This document shows positions 17,586-24,639 of a stretch of 64,000 bases of DNA, in pieces. Numbering within the stretch: position 1 is the stretch's first letter; each line of letters opens with the position of its first letter. The DNA is from Pseudomonas sp. FP2309 (lineage in GTDB: Bacteria; Pseudomonadota; Gammaproteobacteria; Pseudomonadales; Pseudomonadaceae), in NCBI RefSeq assembly GCF_030687575.1, contig NZ_CP117439.1:4851501-4915500 (forward strand), read 5' to 3'. The notes below the pieces were generated by a model that ran no database searches, was not told where the DNA came from, and saw nothing but the letters and a program-made list of their open reading frames with translations. Both the position numbers and the translations under genes were made by a program.

Positions 17586-18051
17586 ATACAGCAAGGTCTT
17601 CGGCCTCAGCCAACCGATCACTCCGCGCATTCCGTTGTGTTTAGGGATTCTAGGATAAGTTTGAAGATGTTGCGTCCATGGAGAAAAAAGGATATATCCC
17701 ACGCAGTTTCAACATGGGCGATCACAGCACCACTCCTATAAATGCGCCAAAAAGCTTTTATGCCGATGGGATCGGGATTGATGGCTCTCAAAAGCAAGAC
17801 CTGGTACGTCCTGCACCAGTGATTGATGTACGGGCAAAATATAGCGAGGCTCGCACTTACACAACACCCTCTCTCGATCAAATCACAGTGAAAACGGTGC
17901 TCCTTGGTTAGGTATCAAAGAGAATATTTTTACGCACTTATCCACTACGATATAGACGTCAACAAAAGCGACAGCTAGTGTAGGCACGCAGCAGATAGTC
18001 ATAAAATACACCAAATCCATATTCAAACAGAATTCAGATCCACCCCAAAAA
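17586..18051. other. AT-rich spacer at the left edge of the accessory patch, no confident gene
   Basis: Base composition drops sharply after the Lrp gene. A 77-codon frame (17678-17911, plus) and weak minus-strand frames exist, but none has a good ribosome binding site, a recognisable motif or codon use like its neighbours. I see no tRNA, integrase or attachment-site repeat here. Confidence 0.4.
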
Positions 18052-19196
18052 ATGCTAAGGAATACAAAATTGAATCTAGAAACCAAAATAACAACCGAAC
18101 TTTGGTCCTCCATAAGGACAAACTACGAGAAGCGCGATTTCACTGGAGCAATCTTAGATGCGTTCCATTTTTTGAGCGATCTATTCGAAAAAAATCAGGA
18201 GCAGAAGGTGACGGGGCAGCACTTATAGGTAGTGCGCTAGGTGGTGCAACGCCAAAAATAAAACTTAATAAGTTTCAATCAGAATCCGAACAGAATATAC
18301 AGCGGGGTATGGAAACAACTCTGCGTGGAATTTACCAAACGTTCAGAAACCCAAGAAGCCATGAAAAGTTTTCCGACACAGAAGAAGATGCACAGGTAAT
18401 AATTGTATTTATCGGATACATAGTTCGCCAGATAGATACTGCAAAATCGCAATTTTCACGTGAAGACTTTTTGAAAAGAGTACTAGATCCCGATCTTTGT
18501 TCCTAACAGTAGATATTCAGACCTTCTAGTCTCGGAGATTCCTACAGGCCAATTGCTTGAGGTTTTCTAGATACATACAGAGCAAAAACCTTAGGAAAAA
18601 TTGAAAGCTTACGATACTTTTTTAACTCTTTACTCCCAAAACTAAACACAGATCAACTCAAGCAGGCCTGTGAAATCATCTCAGACGAACTTAAGATGAC
18701 AGATGACGAAACAACCATCCGATATGTAATTGGATCATTAGGGACCTCCCACTGGGAAAAGCTACATGAGACAGCCCGACTAAGAATAGAAAACCGACTA
18801 ATAAAATCCATAAAAGAAGGAAGGTATAACTCTAAACAAGCACGAACTTTAGATGACGCACTTGGCACGTGGGCGATAAATATTTTTAGCAAAATGATCT
18901 TAAAAAGGGAGGCCATACTAGCAATTTATGGGAACTTAAACTCAAAAAATATTGAGCGCGAAAATTATATATTTAAATTCATCTCGACAAGCCTGACCAA
19001 GCTATCCGAACTCACCCCCTTCGGGTTCGACGAACTATTCACTAGAAAAATAAAGGAGGGGGACGAGCGCTTTTATGACTCCATACTCATTGGTGATTTT
19101 TGGGACATACAAAGTAAAGATCTTGAAGATGCTATAAACTTGTTCGTTCCAGCACTTCCGACATATGACCCATTCGATGATGACATACCTTTTTGA
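18052..19196 (+). pseudogene. TIGR02391-family (Ymh domain) gene broken by three single-base shifts
   Basis: Four frame segments read as one protein when joined. Segment 1 starts at ATG 18052 (LWSSIRTNYEKRDFTGAILD) and stops at 18226. Segment 2 continues the Ymh core (GAALIGSALGG, then ESEQN and RNPRSHEKF) to the stop at 18504. Segment 3 gives FVPNSRYSDLLVSEIPTG to the stop at 18568. Segment 4 runs from about 18567 (LDTYRAKTLGKIESLRYFF) to the TGA at 19194. The fixes needed are one G added at 18214-18217, one base removed at 18495-18498 and one T added at 18563-18566; this restores about 381 codons. The N-terminal Ymh-type core with long helical C-terminal region fits TIGR02391 proteins as I recall them. 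Function unknown. AT-rich composition suggests transfer. Confidence 0.75.
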
Positions 19197-19371
19197 TTAG
19201 CCTATTTGTCCTAAAAGTAGACCGCGCCCACCTTCTTCAACGATGGTTCTCTCATCCGCGTCGCACTATCGCTCCTGCGGGCACCGTCACAAGCGTGCCC
19301 AGATCCTATATACGACCGAGTTGCTTGGACTAGATGCGGCCCCTGACTTGCCCGCACTTACGTCACTCGCC

Positions 19372-19635
19372 TCACCGCAACGGCAAGCGCTGAACAATTA
19401 AATCGACTATCTGCTTGATGGTGGTAATGCGATCCCAATCCTTCTGAGTCGCCCGCAGGTTAAACTGCCACTTAATCTGCATAACGAAGCACGTCAAATC
19501 CTCATCAATGATCTTGAAGTCATGGATGAAATCCGTTTGTTCCGTCACCTGGCTTCGGTCGATAAAGCCGATGATATCGACGAACAGCTGAATCACTTTT
19601 TCGCTGATCTCGGCTCGGGTCAGACTACCTTCCAT
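19372..19635 (-). CDS. Small acidic ACP-like (DUF1493-like) protein, candidate immunity partner
   Basis: An 87-residue protein. EISEKVIQLFVDIIGFI, then TDFIHDFKIIDEDL and a final amphipathic helix, resembles an acyl-carrier-protein fold of the DUF1493 type, but no Ser for phosphopantetheine is found at the expected place. The ATG at 19635 overlaps the end of the preceding gene by 11 bases and GGCGAG precedes it, so the two are tightly coupled. As the second gene after a membrane-active-looking protein it may be the immunity factor; this is inference. Confidence 0.55.
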   Translation of the reverse strand: MEGSLTRAEISEKVIQLFVDIIGFIDRSQVTEQTDFIHDFKIIDEDLTCFVMQIKWQFNLRATQKDWDRITTIKQIVDLIVQRLPLR

Positions 19636-20191
19636 TTCTCGCCTCATAGGCACACTTACCAATACTGATCAGGTCAAAAATAGCCAACCCCGCAGCAACG
19701 AAGGGAATGCCCCGCCCAATAATGCCAAATACTCGAACGGTGCCGAACGTTGCTTTTGCCATCTTGGCCGCTGTCGGTTGCCGGATTAGTGTTCGAGGGA
19801 AAAAGCGCATTCCAATAAAGCTAGCCAAATTTGTCGTTTTGCTTGAGCCGACGTGGACCCAAGTTCCCAAGGCGATTTTGCTGATCGGTATGCCCGCCGC
19901 ACCAGTGAGAACCGTTGCCGCCGTCAGGCCGTAGTGTTGCTGCGTGCATTTCCAGAGGTCATCAACAGTGGTGTCAGGCGCCGTGGAGTCCGCCTGAATG
20001 GGCCTAAGCAACGTGTAACTGGCACCATGAGTCCATCCTGGCGAGTTAGGTAAAACCATGACTGCCGGGCAGCTTGTCATCGTGTTTCCCAAATGAAACG
20101 TCATGCTGGACGTCGAGCCGAAATCGACGCCATTGCGCTGGAGTTCAGACTGGCTTCGCATGATTGCCGTGTGGAGGTCGCTTTCCTGCAT
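19625..20191 (-). CDS. Glycine-rich membrane-associated protein, candidate effector/toxin
   Basis: A 188-residue protein, not confidently assigned to a family. The N-terminal half (about 1-85) is polar with no signal peptide. The C-terminal half has two hydrophobic Gly/Ala-rich stretches (TAATVLTGAAGIPISKIALG near 93-112; VFGIIGRGIPFVAAGLAIFDLISIG near 155-180) separated by a basic segment. This polar head plus hydrophobic hairpin layout is seen in pore-forming or membrane-targeting antibacterial effectors. AGGGAC lies eight bases before the ATG. Isolated in an AT-rich patch with no vgrG, PAAR or T6SS gene visible. Confidence 0.6.
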   Translation of the reverse strand: MQESDLHTAIMRSQSELQRNGVDFGSTSSMTFHLGNTMTSCPAVMVLPNSPGWTHGASYTLLRPIQADSTAPDTTVDDLWKCTQQHYGLTAATVLTGAAGIPISKIALGTWVHVGSSKTTNLASFIGMRFFPRTLIRQPTAAKMAKATFGTVRVFGIIGRGIPFVAAGLAIFDLISIGKCAYEARNGR

Positions 20192-20460
20192 GACGTAGTC
20201 CCTTTAAGTAAATAGCAGGCGAGATGTTAAGTCGCAAAAAGGCGCGATAGGCGGGTGAACGGAAAAACCAGAAAGGTCCGACAACGCAATAGGGCTTCCC
20301 CTACTTACCATTCAGAAAGAATGAAAAAGGACCTAAAAACAGCTGATGTTTTGGTGGCCAGCAGGACCGATCCCTTTCATTTGCGGGACGTTTCCTAGAG
20401 AATTCCACGGCCTTGTTTCCGTCAGATCAGGTAGCTAGTCTCGCTCTGTCATCGAATGTT
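20192..20460. other. Spacer between the effector-like gene and the DUF6124 leader
   Basis: No open frame with support and no clear repeat. It should contain the promoter of the leftward two-gene module and possibly that of the rightward DUF6124 transcript, but I could not pick convincing -35/-10 pairs. Confidence 0.3.
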
Positions 20461-20467
20461 CGGTGGC

Positions 20468-20666
20468 CGGACGTGCAAGTCCGATGGCAAGCAAGATCAT
20501 AAATAAACCTACAGCCAATATGCCCTGTTATGGCGGCTGTGCGTGGGAGGCCTTCGGGCCTGCTGGGTTTGGATCCTTGCCCCGGTCTTGCACACCTACG
20601 CACAGTTGCCACCCTAATTCGCGTGCAAGCGAACGGTGTCGACTTCTTCCAGCAAGGAGTTTCACC
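20468..20666 (+). promoter_or_regulatory. Long structured 5' leader of the DUF6124 gene (candidate cis-regulatory RNA)
   Basis: A 17-bp helix pairs 20531-20547 with 20595-20611 without a mismatch, three pairs being G-U. Inside it, AGGCC-TTCG-GGCCT (20548-20561) forms a UUCG tetraloop hairpin and CTGGG (20563-20567) can pair with CCCGG (20581-20585). After the long helix, TTCGC-GTGCAA-GCGAA (20618-20633) is a hairpin whose loop region GTGCAAG (20623-20629) is fully complementary to the junction CTTGCAC (20587-20593), a possible pseudoknot. An earlier hairpin (20468-20483) has the same GTGCAA loop. AAGGAG at 20653-20658 is the ribosome binding site. No known riboswitch class recognised. Confidence 0.7.
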
Positions 20667-20978
20667 ATGGTCAAAAAAATCACCCCAGCCCCGCCCCAGT
20701 CCAAAACCGACTTCCCCAGCGAAGACGCCCTGCTCCACCGTCGCGCCATCGACTACTACCTCAAAGCATCCGCCCCGGACGCGCCTATCTTTATCCTGAA
20801 TGACAACCTGAGCCTCGAAGACGCCCTCGCCCATGCAGCGGATTTGCTGCATTGCGCGGTAGAAACGGCGCATGGGTCGGGTGAGGTGATGAAGGCACAG
20901 CAGCGGGCAGTGATGCATTTGGTGGAGATGGCGAAGGGGGTGGTGGACCAGGCGTTGGAGTGCGCACAGCCTCGATAA
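20667..20978 (+). CDS. DUF6124 (formerly DUF3077) family protein
   Basis: A 103-residue protein of a Pseudomonas-specific family, identified by the VKKITPAPP start, FILNDNLSLEDALAHAADLLHCAVETAHG core and predicted helical C-terminus with MKAQQRAVMHLVEMAKGVVDQAL. Function unknown. AAGGAG lies eight bases before the ATG. The interest lies in the leader upstream. A REP doublet follows within 15 bases of the stop. Confidence 0.88.
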   Translation: MVKKITPAPPQSKTDFPSEDALLHRRAIDYYLKASAPDAPIFILNDNLSLEDALAHAADLLHCAVETAHGSGEVMKAQQRAVMHLVEMAKGVVDQALECAQPR

Positions 20979-20991
20979 ACAACCCATGTGC

Positions 20992-21107
20992 TGATCGTTC
21001 CCACGCTCTGCGTGGGAATGCCGCCCTGGATGCTCTGCGTCCGCTCTTAAAGTCGTGACGCGGAGCGCCACCAGATGCATTCCCACGCGGAGCGTGGGAA
21101 CGATCAG
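20992..21107. repeat. Inverted pair of REP elements (REPIN-like)
   Basis: TGATCGTTCCCACGCTCTGC begins the left element and the right element is its near-exact reverse complement, ending GCGTGGGAACGATCA. Each element is itself a small palindrome around CCCACGC/GCGTGGG. This is the common GATCGTTCCCACGC class of Pseudomonas REPs, non-autonomous and usually mobilised by a RAYT transposase; none is in this window. Confidence 0.85.
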
Positions 21108-21116
21108 CGCCAGGCC

Positions 21117-21780
21117 TTAAAACCCGCGATGCTTCTTCAAATGTTCATTGATCTTCGCCGCCGGCACTTTCTGCAAGCTGCACAGTAAATCATGGGACAG
21201 CTCGCGCAAGCCATGGGTCTGGCGCAGTTCCCGGGCCAGATGCGCGGTCAGGTTGGCGGCCATTGCTGATCGTTCCCATGCTCTGCGTGGGAACGATCAG
21301 CAATGGCCGCTCTGCGTCCGCTCTCTCAGCGCCAGGCCTTAAAACCCGCGATGCTTCTTCAAATGTTCATTGATCTTCGCCGCCGGCACTTTCTGCAAGC
21401 TGCACAGCAAATCATGGGACAGCTCGCGCAAGCCATGGGTCTGGCGCAGTTCCCGGGCCAGATGCGCGGTCAGGTTGGCGGCCATTGCTGATCGTTCCCA
21501 CGCTCTGCGTGGGAATGCCGCCCTGGACGCTCTGCGTCCGCTCTCTCAGCGCCAGGCCTTAAAACCCGCGATGCTTCTTCAAATGCTCATTGATCTTCGC
21601 CGCCGGCACTTTCTGCAAGCTGCACAGCAAATCATGGGACAGCTCGCGCAAGCCGTGGGTCTGGCGCAGTTCCCGGGCCAGATGCGCGGTCAGGTTGGCG
21701 GCCATTGCTGATCGTTCCCACGCTCTGCGCGGGAACGATCAGCAATGGCCGCTCTGCGTCCGCTCTCTCAGCGCCAGGCC
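21117..21780 (-). repeat. Three tandem partial copies of the exonuclease 3' end with REP spacers
   Basis: Segments 21117-21264, 21339-21486 and 21559-21706 are nearly identical to 21781-21928, the end of the exonuclease gene. The period is 220-222 bases. Each copy keeps an open 48-codon minus-strand frame from an ATG (MAANLTAHLARELRQ) to the native stop; differences are a few base changes, at least one of them synonymous. The spacers carry REP sequence of the same class as 20992-21107. In spacers 1 and 3 the REP hairpin arms extend into the gene copy. None of the partial frames has a ribosome binding site, so expression is unlikely. Confidence 0.9.
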
Positions 21781-22392
21781 TTAAAACCCGCGATGCTTCT
21801 TCAAATGCTCATTGATCTTCGCCGCCGGCACTTTCTGCAAGCTGCACAGCAAATCATGGGACAGCTCGCGCAAGCCATGGGTCTGGCGCAGTTCCCGGGC
21901 CAGATGCGCGGTCAGGTTGGCGGCCATTTCCGCATCGGCCATGGCCCGGTGAGCCTGGCCGGTGTGGGGCAGTTGCGCATAGCTGTTGAGGGTGCCGAGC
22001 TTGTGGTTGGGCGCCGACGGCATCAGGCGGCGTGCCAGCAGCAGAGAGCAGGCAAATTTTTGCAGGCGGGTGCGGCGGATCAGGCCCAGTTCGAAGTCCC
22101 AGAACTTCTGGTCGAACGCGGCGTTGTGCGCCATCAGCGGCGTGGTGCCGACGAATTCATTGACCTCGTTCATCACCCGCTCGGCCGGCGGTGCACTGCG
22201 CAGCATGGCGTTGCTGATGCCGGTGAGCTGTTCGATAAACCCCGGCACGCGCACGCCGGCGTTCATCAGGCTCTGGTAGCGGTCGACGATGTGCCCACGC
22301 TCAAGGATGACCACGGCAATTTCCGTGGCCCGGCAATGGCTGCTCGGGGTGATACCGGTGGTTTCAAAGTCGATGACCGCTATACGTTCCAA
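21781..22392 (-). CDS. DnaQ-like 3'-5' exonuclease
   Basis: A 203-residue DEDD-family exonuclease. ExoI is IAVIDFETTGITP (Asp, Glu), ExoII is MAHNAAFDQKFW and ExoIII reads HTGQAHRAMADAEMAANL, giving the DEDDh pattern. It resembles the proofreading subunit of DNA polymerase III but stands alone and may act in repair or RNA turnover. The only plausible start is TTG at 22392, with a GGAG 13 bases upstream. It follows the NYN gene by 26 bases, so the pair is likely an operon. Its last 148 bases are repeated three times downstream. Confidence 0.88.
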   Translation of the reverse strand: MERIAVIDFETTGITPSSHCRATEIAVVILERGHIVDRYQSLMNAGVRVPGFIEQLTGISNAMLRSAPPAERVMNEVNEFVGTTPLMAHNAAFDQKFWDFELGLIRRTRLQKFACSLLLARRLMPSAPNHKLGTLNSYAQLPHTGQAHRAMADAEMAANLTAHLARELRQTHGLRELSHDLLCSLQKVPAAKINEHLKKHRGF

Positions 22393-22418
22393 ACCTGTTT
22401 CAACTCCGTTTATACAAT

Positions 22419-22895
22419 CTATTTGAGCAGCAGCGCGCCTTCGATCGGCACATAGCGGCTGGCGGCGCGGATCAGTGAGTTGGCCGTCAGCCCCGGCACG
22501 CCGTAGGCCACGGCTTGCACGCCGTGCTTGTGGATGATGCGCTCGAGCAACATGTCAAAATCACCGTCGCCGGAGGCCAGCACCACTTCGTCGACGTGGT
22601 CGGCGGCGTCCATGATGTCGAGGGTGATGCCCACGTCCCAGTCGCCTTTGGCCGAGCCGTCGCTGCGCTGGATGTAGGGTTTGAGTTTTACCGTAAAGCC
22701 CAGGTTGCGCAGGATCTGCTGGAACTGCTGCTGCTTGCTGTCGCCCCGGTCGATGGCATAGGCGTACGCCTCGACGATCTGCCCGCGCGAGCTGATGTCA
22801 GCCCACAAGGCGGCGTAATTGAAGTGGCAGCCGTACGCCTGGCGCACGGTGTAATAGAGGTTTTGTACATCGGCGAACACTGCAATTTTCTTCAC
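22419..22895 (-). CDS. NYN-domain (LabA/DUF88) putative ribonuclease
   Basis: A 158-residue PIN-like NYN domain. VKKIAVFADVQNLYYTVR holds the first catalytic Asp, GDWDVGITLDIMDAAD the middle acidic residues, and VVLASGDGDFDMLLERI the last cluster. The start is taken as GTG at 22895 because the family N-terminus begins there; an upstream in-frame start would add 13 unrelated residues. Members cleave or bind RNA. The genes downstream and upstream encode the DnaQ-like exonuclease and a DUF2076 protein. Confidence 0.87.
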   Translation of the reverse strand: MKKIAVFADVQNLYYTVRQAYGCHFNYAALWADISSRGQIVEAYAYAIDRGDSKQQQFQQILRNLGFTVKLKPYIQRSDGSAKGDWDVGITLDIMDAADHVDEVVLASGDGDFDMLLERIIHKHGVQAVAYGVPGLTANSLIRAASRYVPIEGALLLK

Positions 22896-22983
22896 CGCAC
22901 TTTCCCATGACAGCCACTTGGACGCCGGACACACCGGTCCGCAAAGGCGCCAGTATGCCAGCCACAGGAAGGTTTCCGGGAAA

Positions 22984-23014
22984 AATCAGCCCGGCGCGAC
23001 GAAGCGCGCCGGGC
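22984..23014 (-). terminator. Intrinsic terminator of the DUF2076 gene
   Basis: GCCCGGCGCG (22989-22998) pairs with CGCGCCGGGC (23005-23014) around a six-base loop. On the minus strand the hairpin is followed by TGATTTTT, a good intrinsic terminator. Confidence 0.8.
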
Positions 23015-23024
23015 GTTGGCTGTG

Positions 23025-23759
23025 TCAGACGAAGGAATCGTCGTCGCCAAAGGAAGACGAGTCGTCGGAATAGTCGCTGTCGGCGTAGCTGTCCGCGTTG
23101 CTGCCGCCCCAGCTGTCATTGCCGGCAAACTTCTGATCATCGTTGCCCCAGTTGCCTTGATCGCTGGCCGGTGCGGGTTGCTCGATGATTTCTTCCACCA
23201 TCTGCGGCTGCTGGTTGTGATGGAACAGGCTGCTGATGCCCTCGGCCAGCAACACGCCACCGGCCACACCGGCGGCGGTTTTCATGGCGCCCCCGAGGAA
23301 ACCGCTGCCCATGGGTGCGGCGGCGGCAGGTTGTGGCGGCTGTTGGTAGTTCTGCTGCGGTGCGGGCTGGCTGAACCCAGGTCGCGCCGGCTCACGCCAG
23401 CCGCCGCCCGAGTTGGTCGGTGCCGGCGCAGGCTGCGCATCGCGCGAACCGCCGCCAAAGATGCTCGACAGGAAGCCACCGCTGCTCGCCGGGGCCGGCT
23501 GTGCGGATTTGGCCTGTTGCAGCTCATCCTGCAATTGCTCGATCTGTTGCGCCTGTTGCTTGTTCTGCGCGTCGAGACTTTTGAGTGCGTGCTCCTGCAC
23601 CAGAATCGACTGGGTCATGTAGTAGCCGGCGGCCGGTTGGCGAGTCATGTGCTCCTTGATCCGCGCTTCGGCCTGGGCGTCGCGGGGGGCTGAGTCCGTT
23701 TCGGCTTGTTGCAACCGTGAAAACAGTCCATCGATCAGGGTTTGCTCTTCGCTGTTCAT
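23025..23759 (-). CDS. DUF2076 family protein
   Basis: A 244-residue protein. Residues 1-90 (NSEEQTLIDGLFSRLQQAE and a Gln-rich coiled coil, KQQAQQIEQLQDELQQAK) are the conserved domain. A low-complexity Pro/Ala/Gln/Gly linker follows, then a hydrophobic Gly-rich patch GGAMKTAAGVAGGVLLAEGISSLF and a very acidic Ser/Asp tail ending in DDDSFV. Function is unknown; probably periplasmic or membrane-associated through the Gly-rich patch, which is uncertain. It ends in a strong terminator. Confidence 0.85.
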   Translation of the reverse strand: MNSEEQTLIDGLFSRLQQAETDSAPRDAQAEARIKEHMTRQPAAGYYMTQSILVQEHALKSLDAQNKQQAQQIEQLQDELQQAKSAQPAPASSGGFLSSIFGGGSRDAQPAPAPTNSGGGWREPARPGFSQPAPQQNYQQPPQPAAAAPMGSGFLGGAMKTAAGVAGGVLLAEGISSLFHHNQQPQMVEEIIEQPAPASDQGNWGNDDQKFAGNDSWGGSNADSYADSDYSDDSSSFGDDDSFV

Positions 23760-23930
23760 GGCGACCTCGTTAGATTGCCGTTGGAAATCGTGGTCCTGCC
23801 TGTCATCAGGCCAGGTGCGTGCTAGTTATGGGGCTGTTACCAATTGTTTCAATGGTCTTTACTCAAGGTTTACGTTTGCGCGCCAGAGACCCTGATCGGT
23901 TAAAGTGGCGCCCTTGCTTTTTGGCCTGCG

Positions 23931-24599
23931 ATGAAGCTGATGAATCCGTTAGACGTATTGCGCGACTCCTTCCGTTTTACCCGGCACAACCTGGGGGCCA
24001 TCATTCAGTTGTGCCTGCCGCTGGTGATGCTCGAAGCCTTGCTGCAACAGGTGCTCGACCACACGCTCGGGCCGGACGCGTTCCCCGGTTACAGCGTCAT
24101 CGTGGGGTTGTTGGTGTACCCGCTGTACACCGGCGCGCTGATCCTGTTCCTGGACGCGCGCACCCGCGGCGAATCACCGCGCACCAGGGACGTCTGGGCC
24201 ATGGCCTTGACCCTGTGGCCGCGCTTCGCCGTGCTCACGGCCATGAGTACGTTGCTGATCCTTTTGGGCTTGTCGCTGTATTTCCTGCCGGGCCTGTGGC
24301 TGATGGTGGTGCTGGCGTTTGCCGAGTACCTGCTGGTACTGCGCGGCATGCCGGCGCTGGAAGCGATTAAGGAAAGCTTTCGCCTGACCCGTGGGCATTT
24401 CTGGCGAATCCTGGTGTGCCTGCTGTGTGTGATGACACCCCTTTGGCTGCTCAAGGGCGCCAGCGTCGCGGCCTATCCCGACCCGGCGCCGCTGCTTGGG
24501 CTGTTGATGGACAGCGTCCACAGCTTCCTGCAACTGTTCACCAGCGTGGTGCTGTTCCGTTTATTCATGCTGATCGGTGGCGATGCCGACGCACGGTGA
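23931..24599 (+). CDS. YciC-family inner-membrane protein
   Basis: A 222-residue integral membrane protein with about five or six hydrophobic segments; the N-terminal MNPLDVLRDSFRFTRHNLGAI and the central LVLRGMPALEAIKESFRLTRGHFWRIL repeat are the YciC/UPF0259 hallmark. Members are linked loosely to envelope homeostasis. The next gene (EEP phosphatase) starts 40 bases on in the same direction. Confidence 0.82.
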   Translation: MKLMNPLDVLRDSFRFTRHNLGAIIQLCLPLVMLEALLQQVLDHTLGPDAFPGYSVIVGLLVYPLYTGALILFLDARTRGESPRTRDVWAMALTLWPRFAVLTAMSTLLILLGLSLYFLPGLWLMVVLAFAEYLLVLRGMPALEAIKESFRLTRGHFWRILVCLLCVMTPLWLLKGASVAAYPDPAPLLGLLMDSVHSFLQLFTSVVLFRLFMLIGGDADAR

Positions 24600-24639
24600 T
24601 ATGCTCCGTGCCATTCCTGAAACGCCATAAGCCGAGCCG

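Noticed and set aside
17678..17911. 77-codon open frame in the AT-rich spacer
   Set aside because: No good ribosome binding site, no recognised motif and an overlapping minus-strand frame of similar size; described only as spacer.
20531..20611. The inverted repeat as ends of a mobile element or an attachment site
   Set aside because: The arms enclose only 47 bases with further hairpins and no transposase, and G-U pairs preserve RNA but not DNA symmetry; an RNA structure is the better reading.
21148..21784. Repeated plus-strand open frames of 60-110 codons in the REP array
   Set aside because: They read the antisense of the exonuclease tail and the REP spacers; their repetition reflects the DNA repeat.
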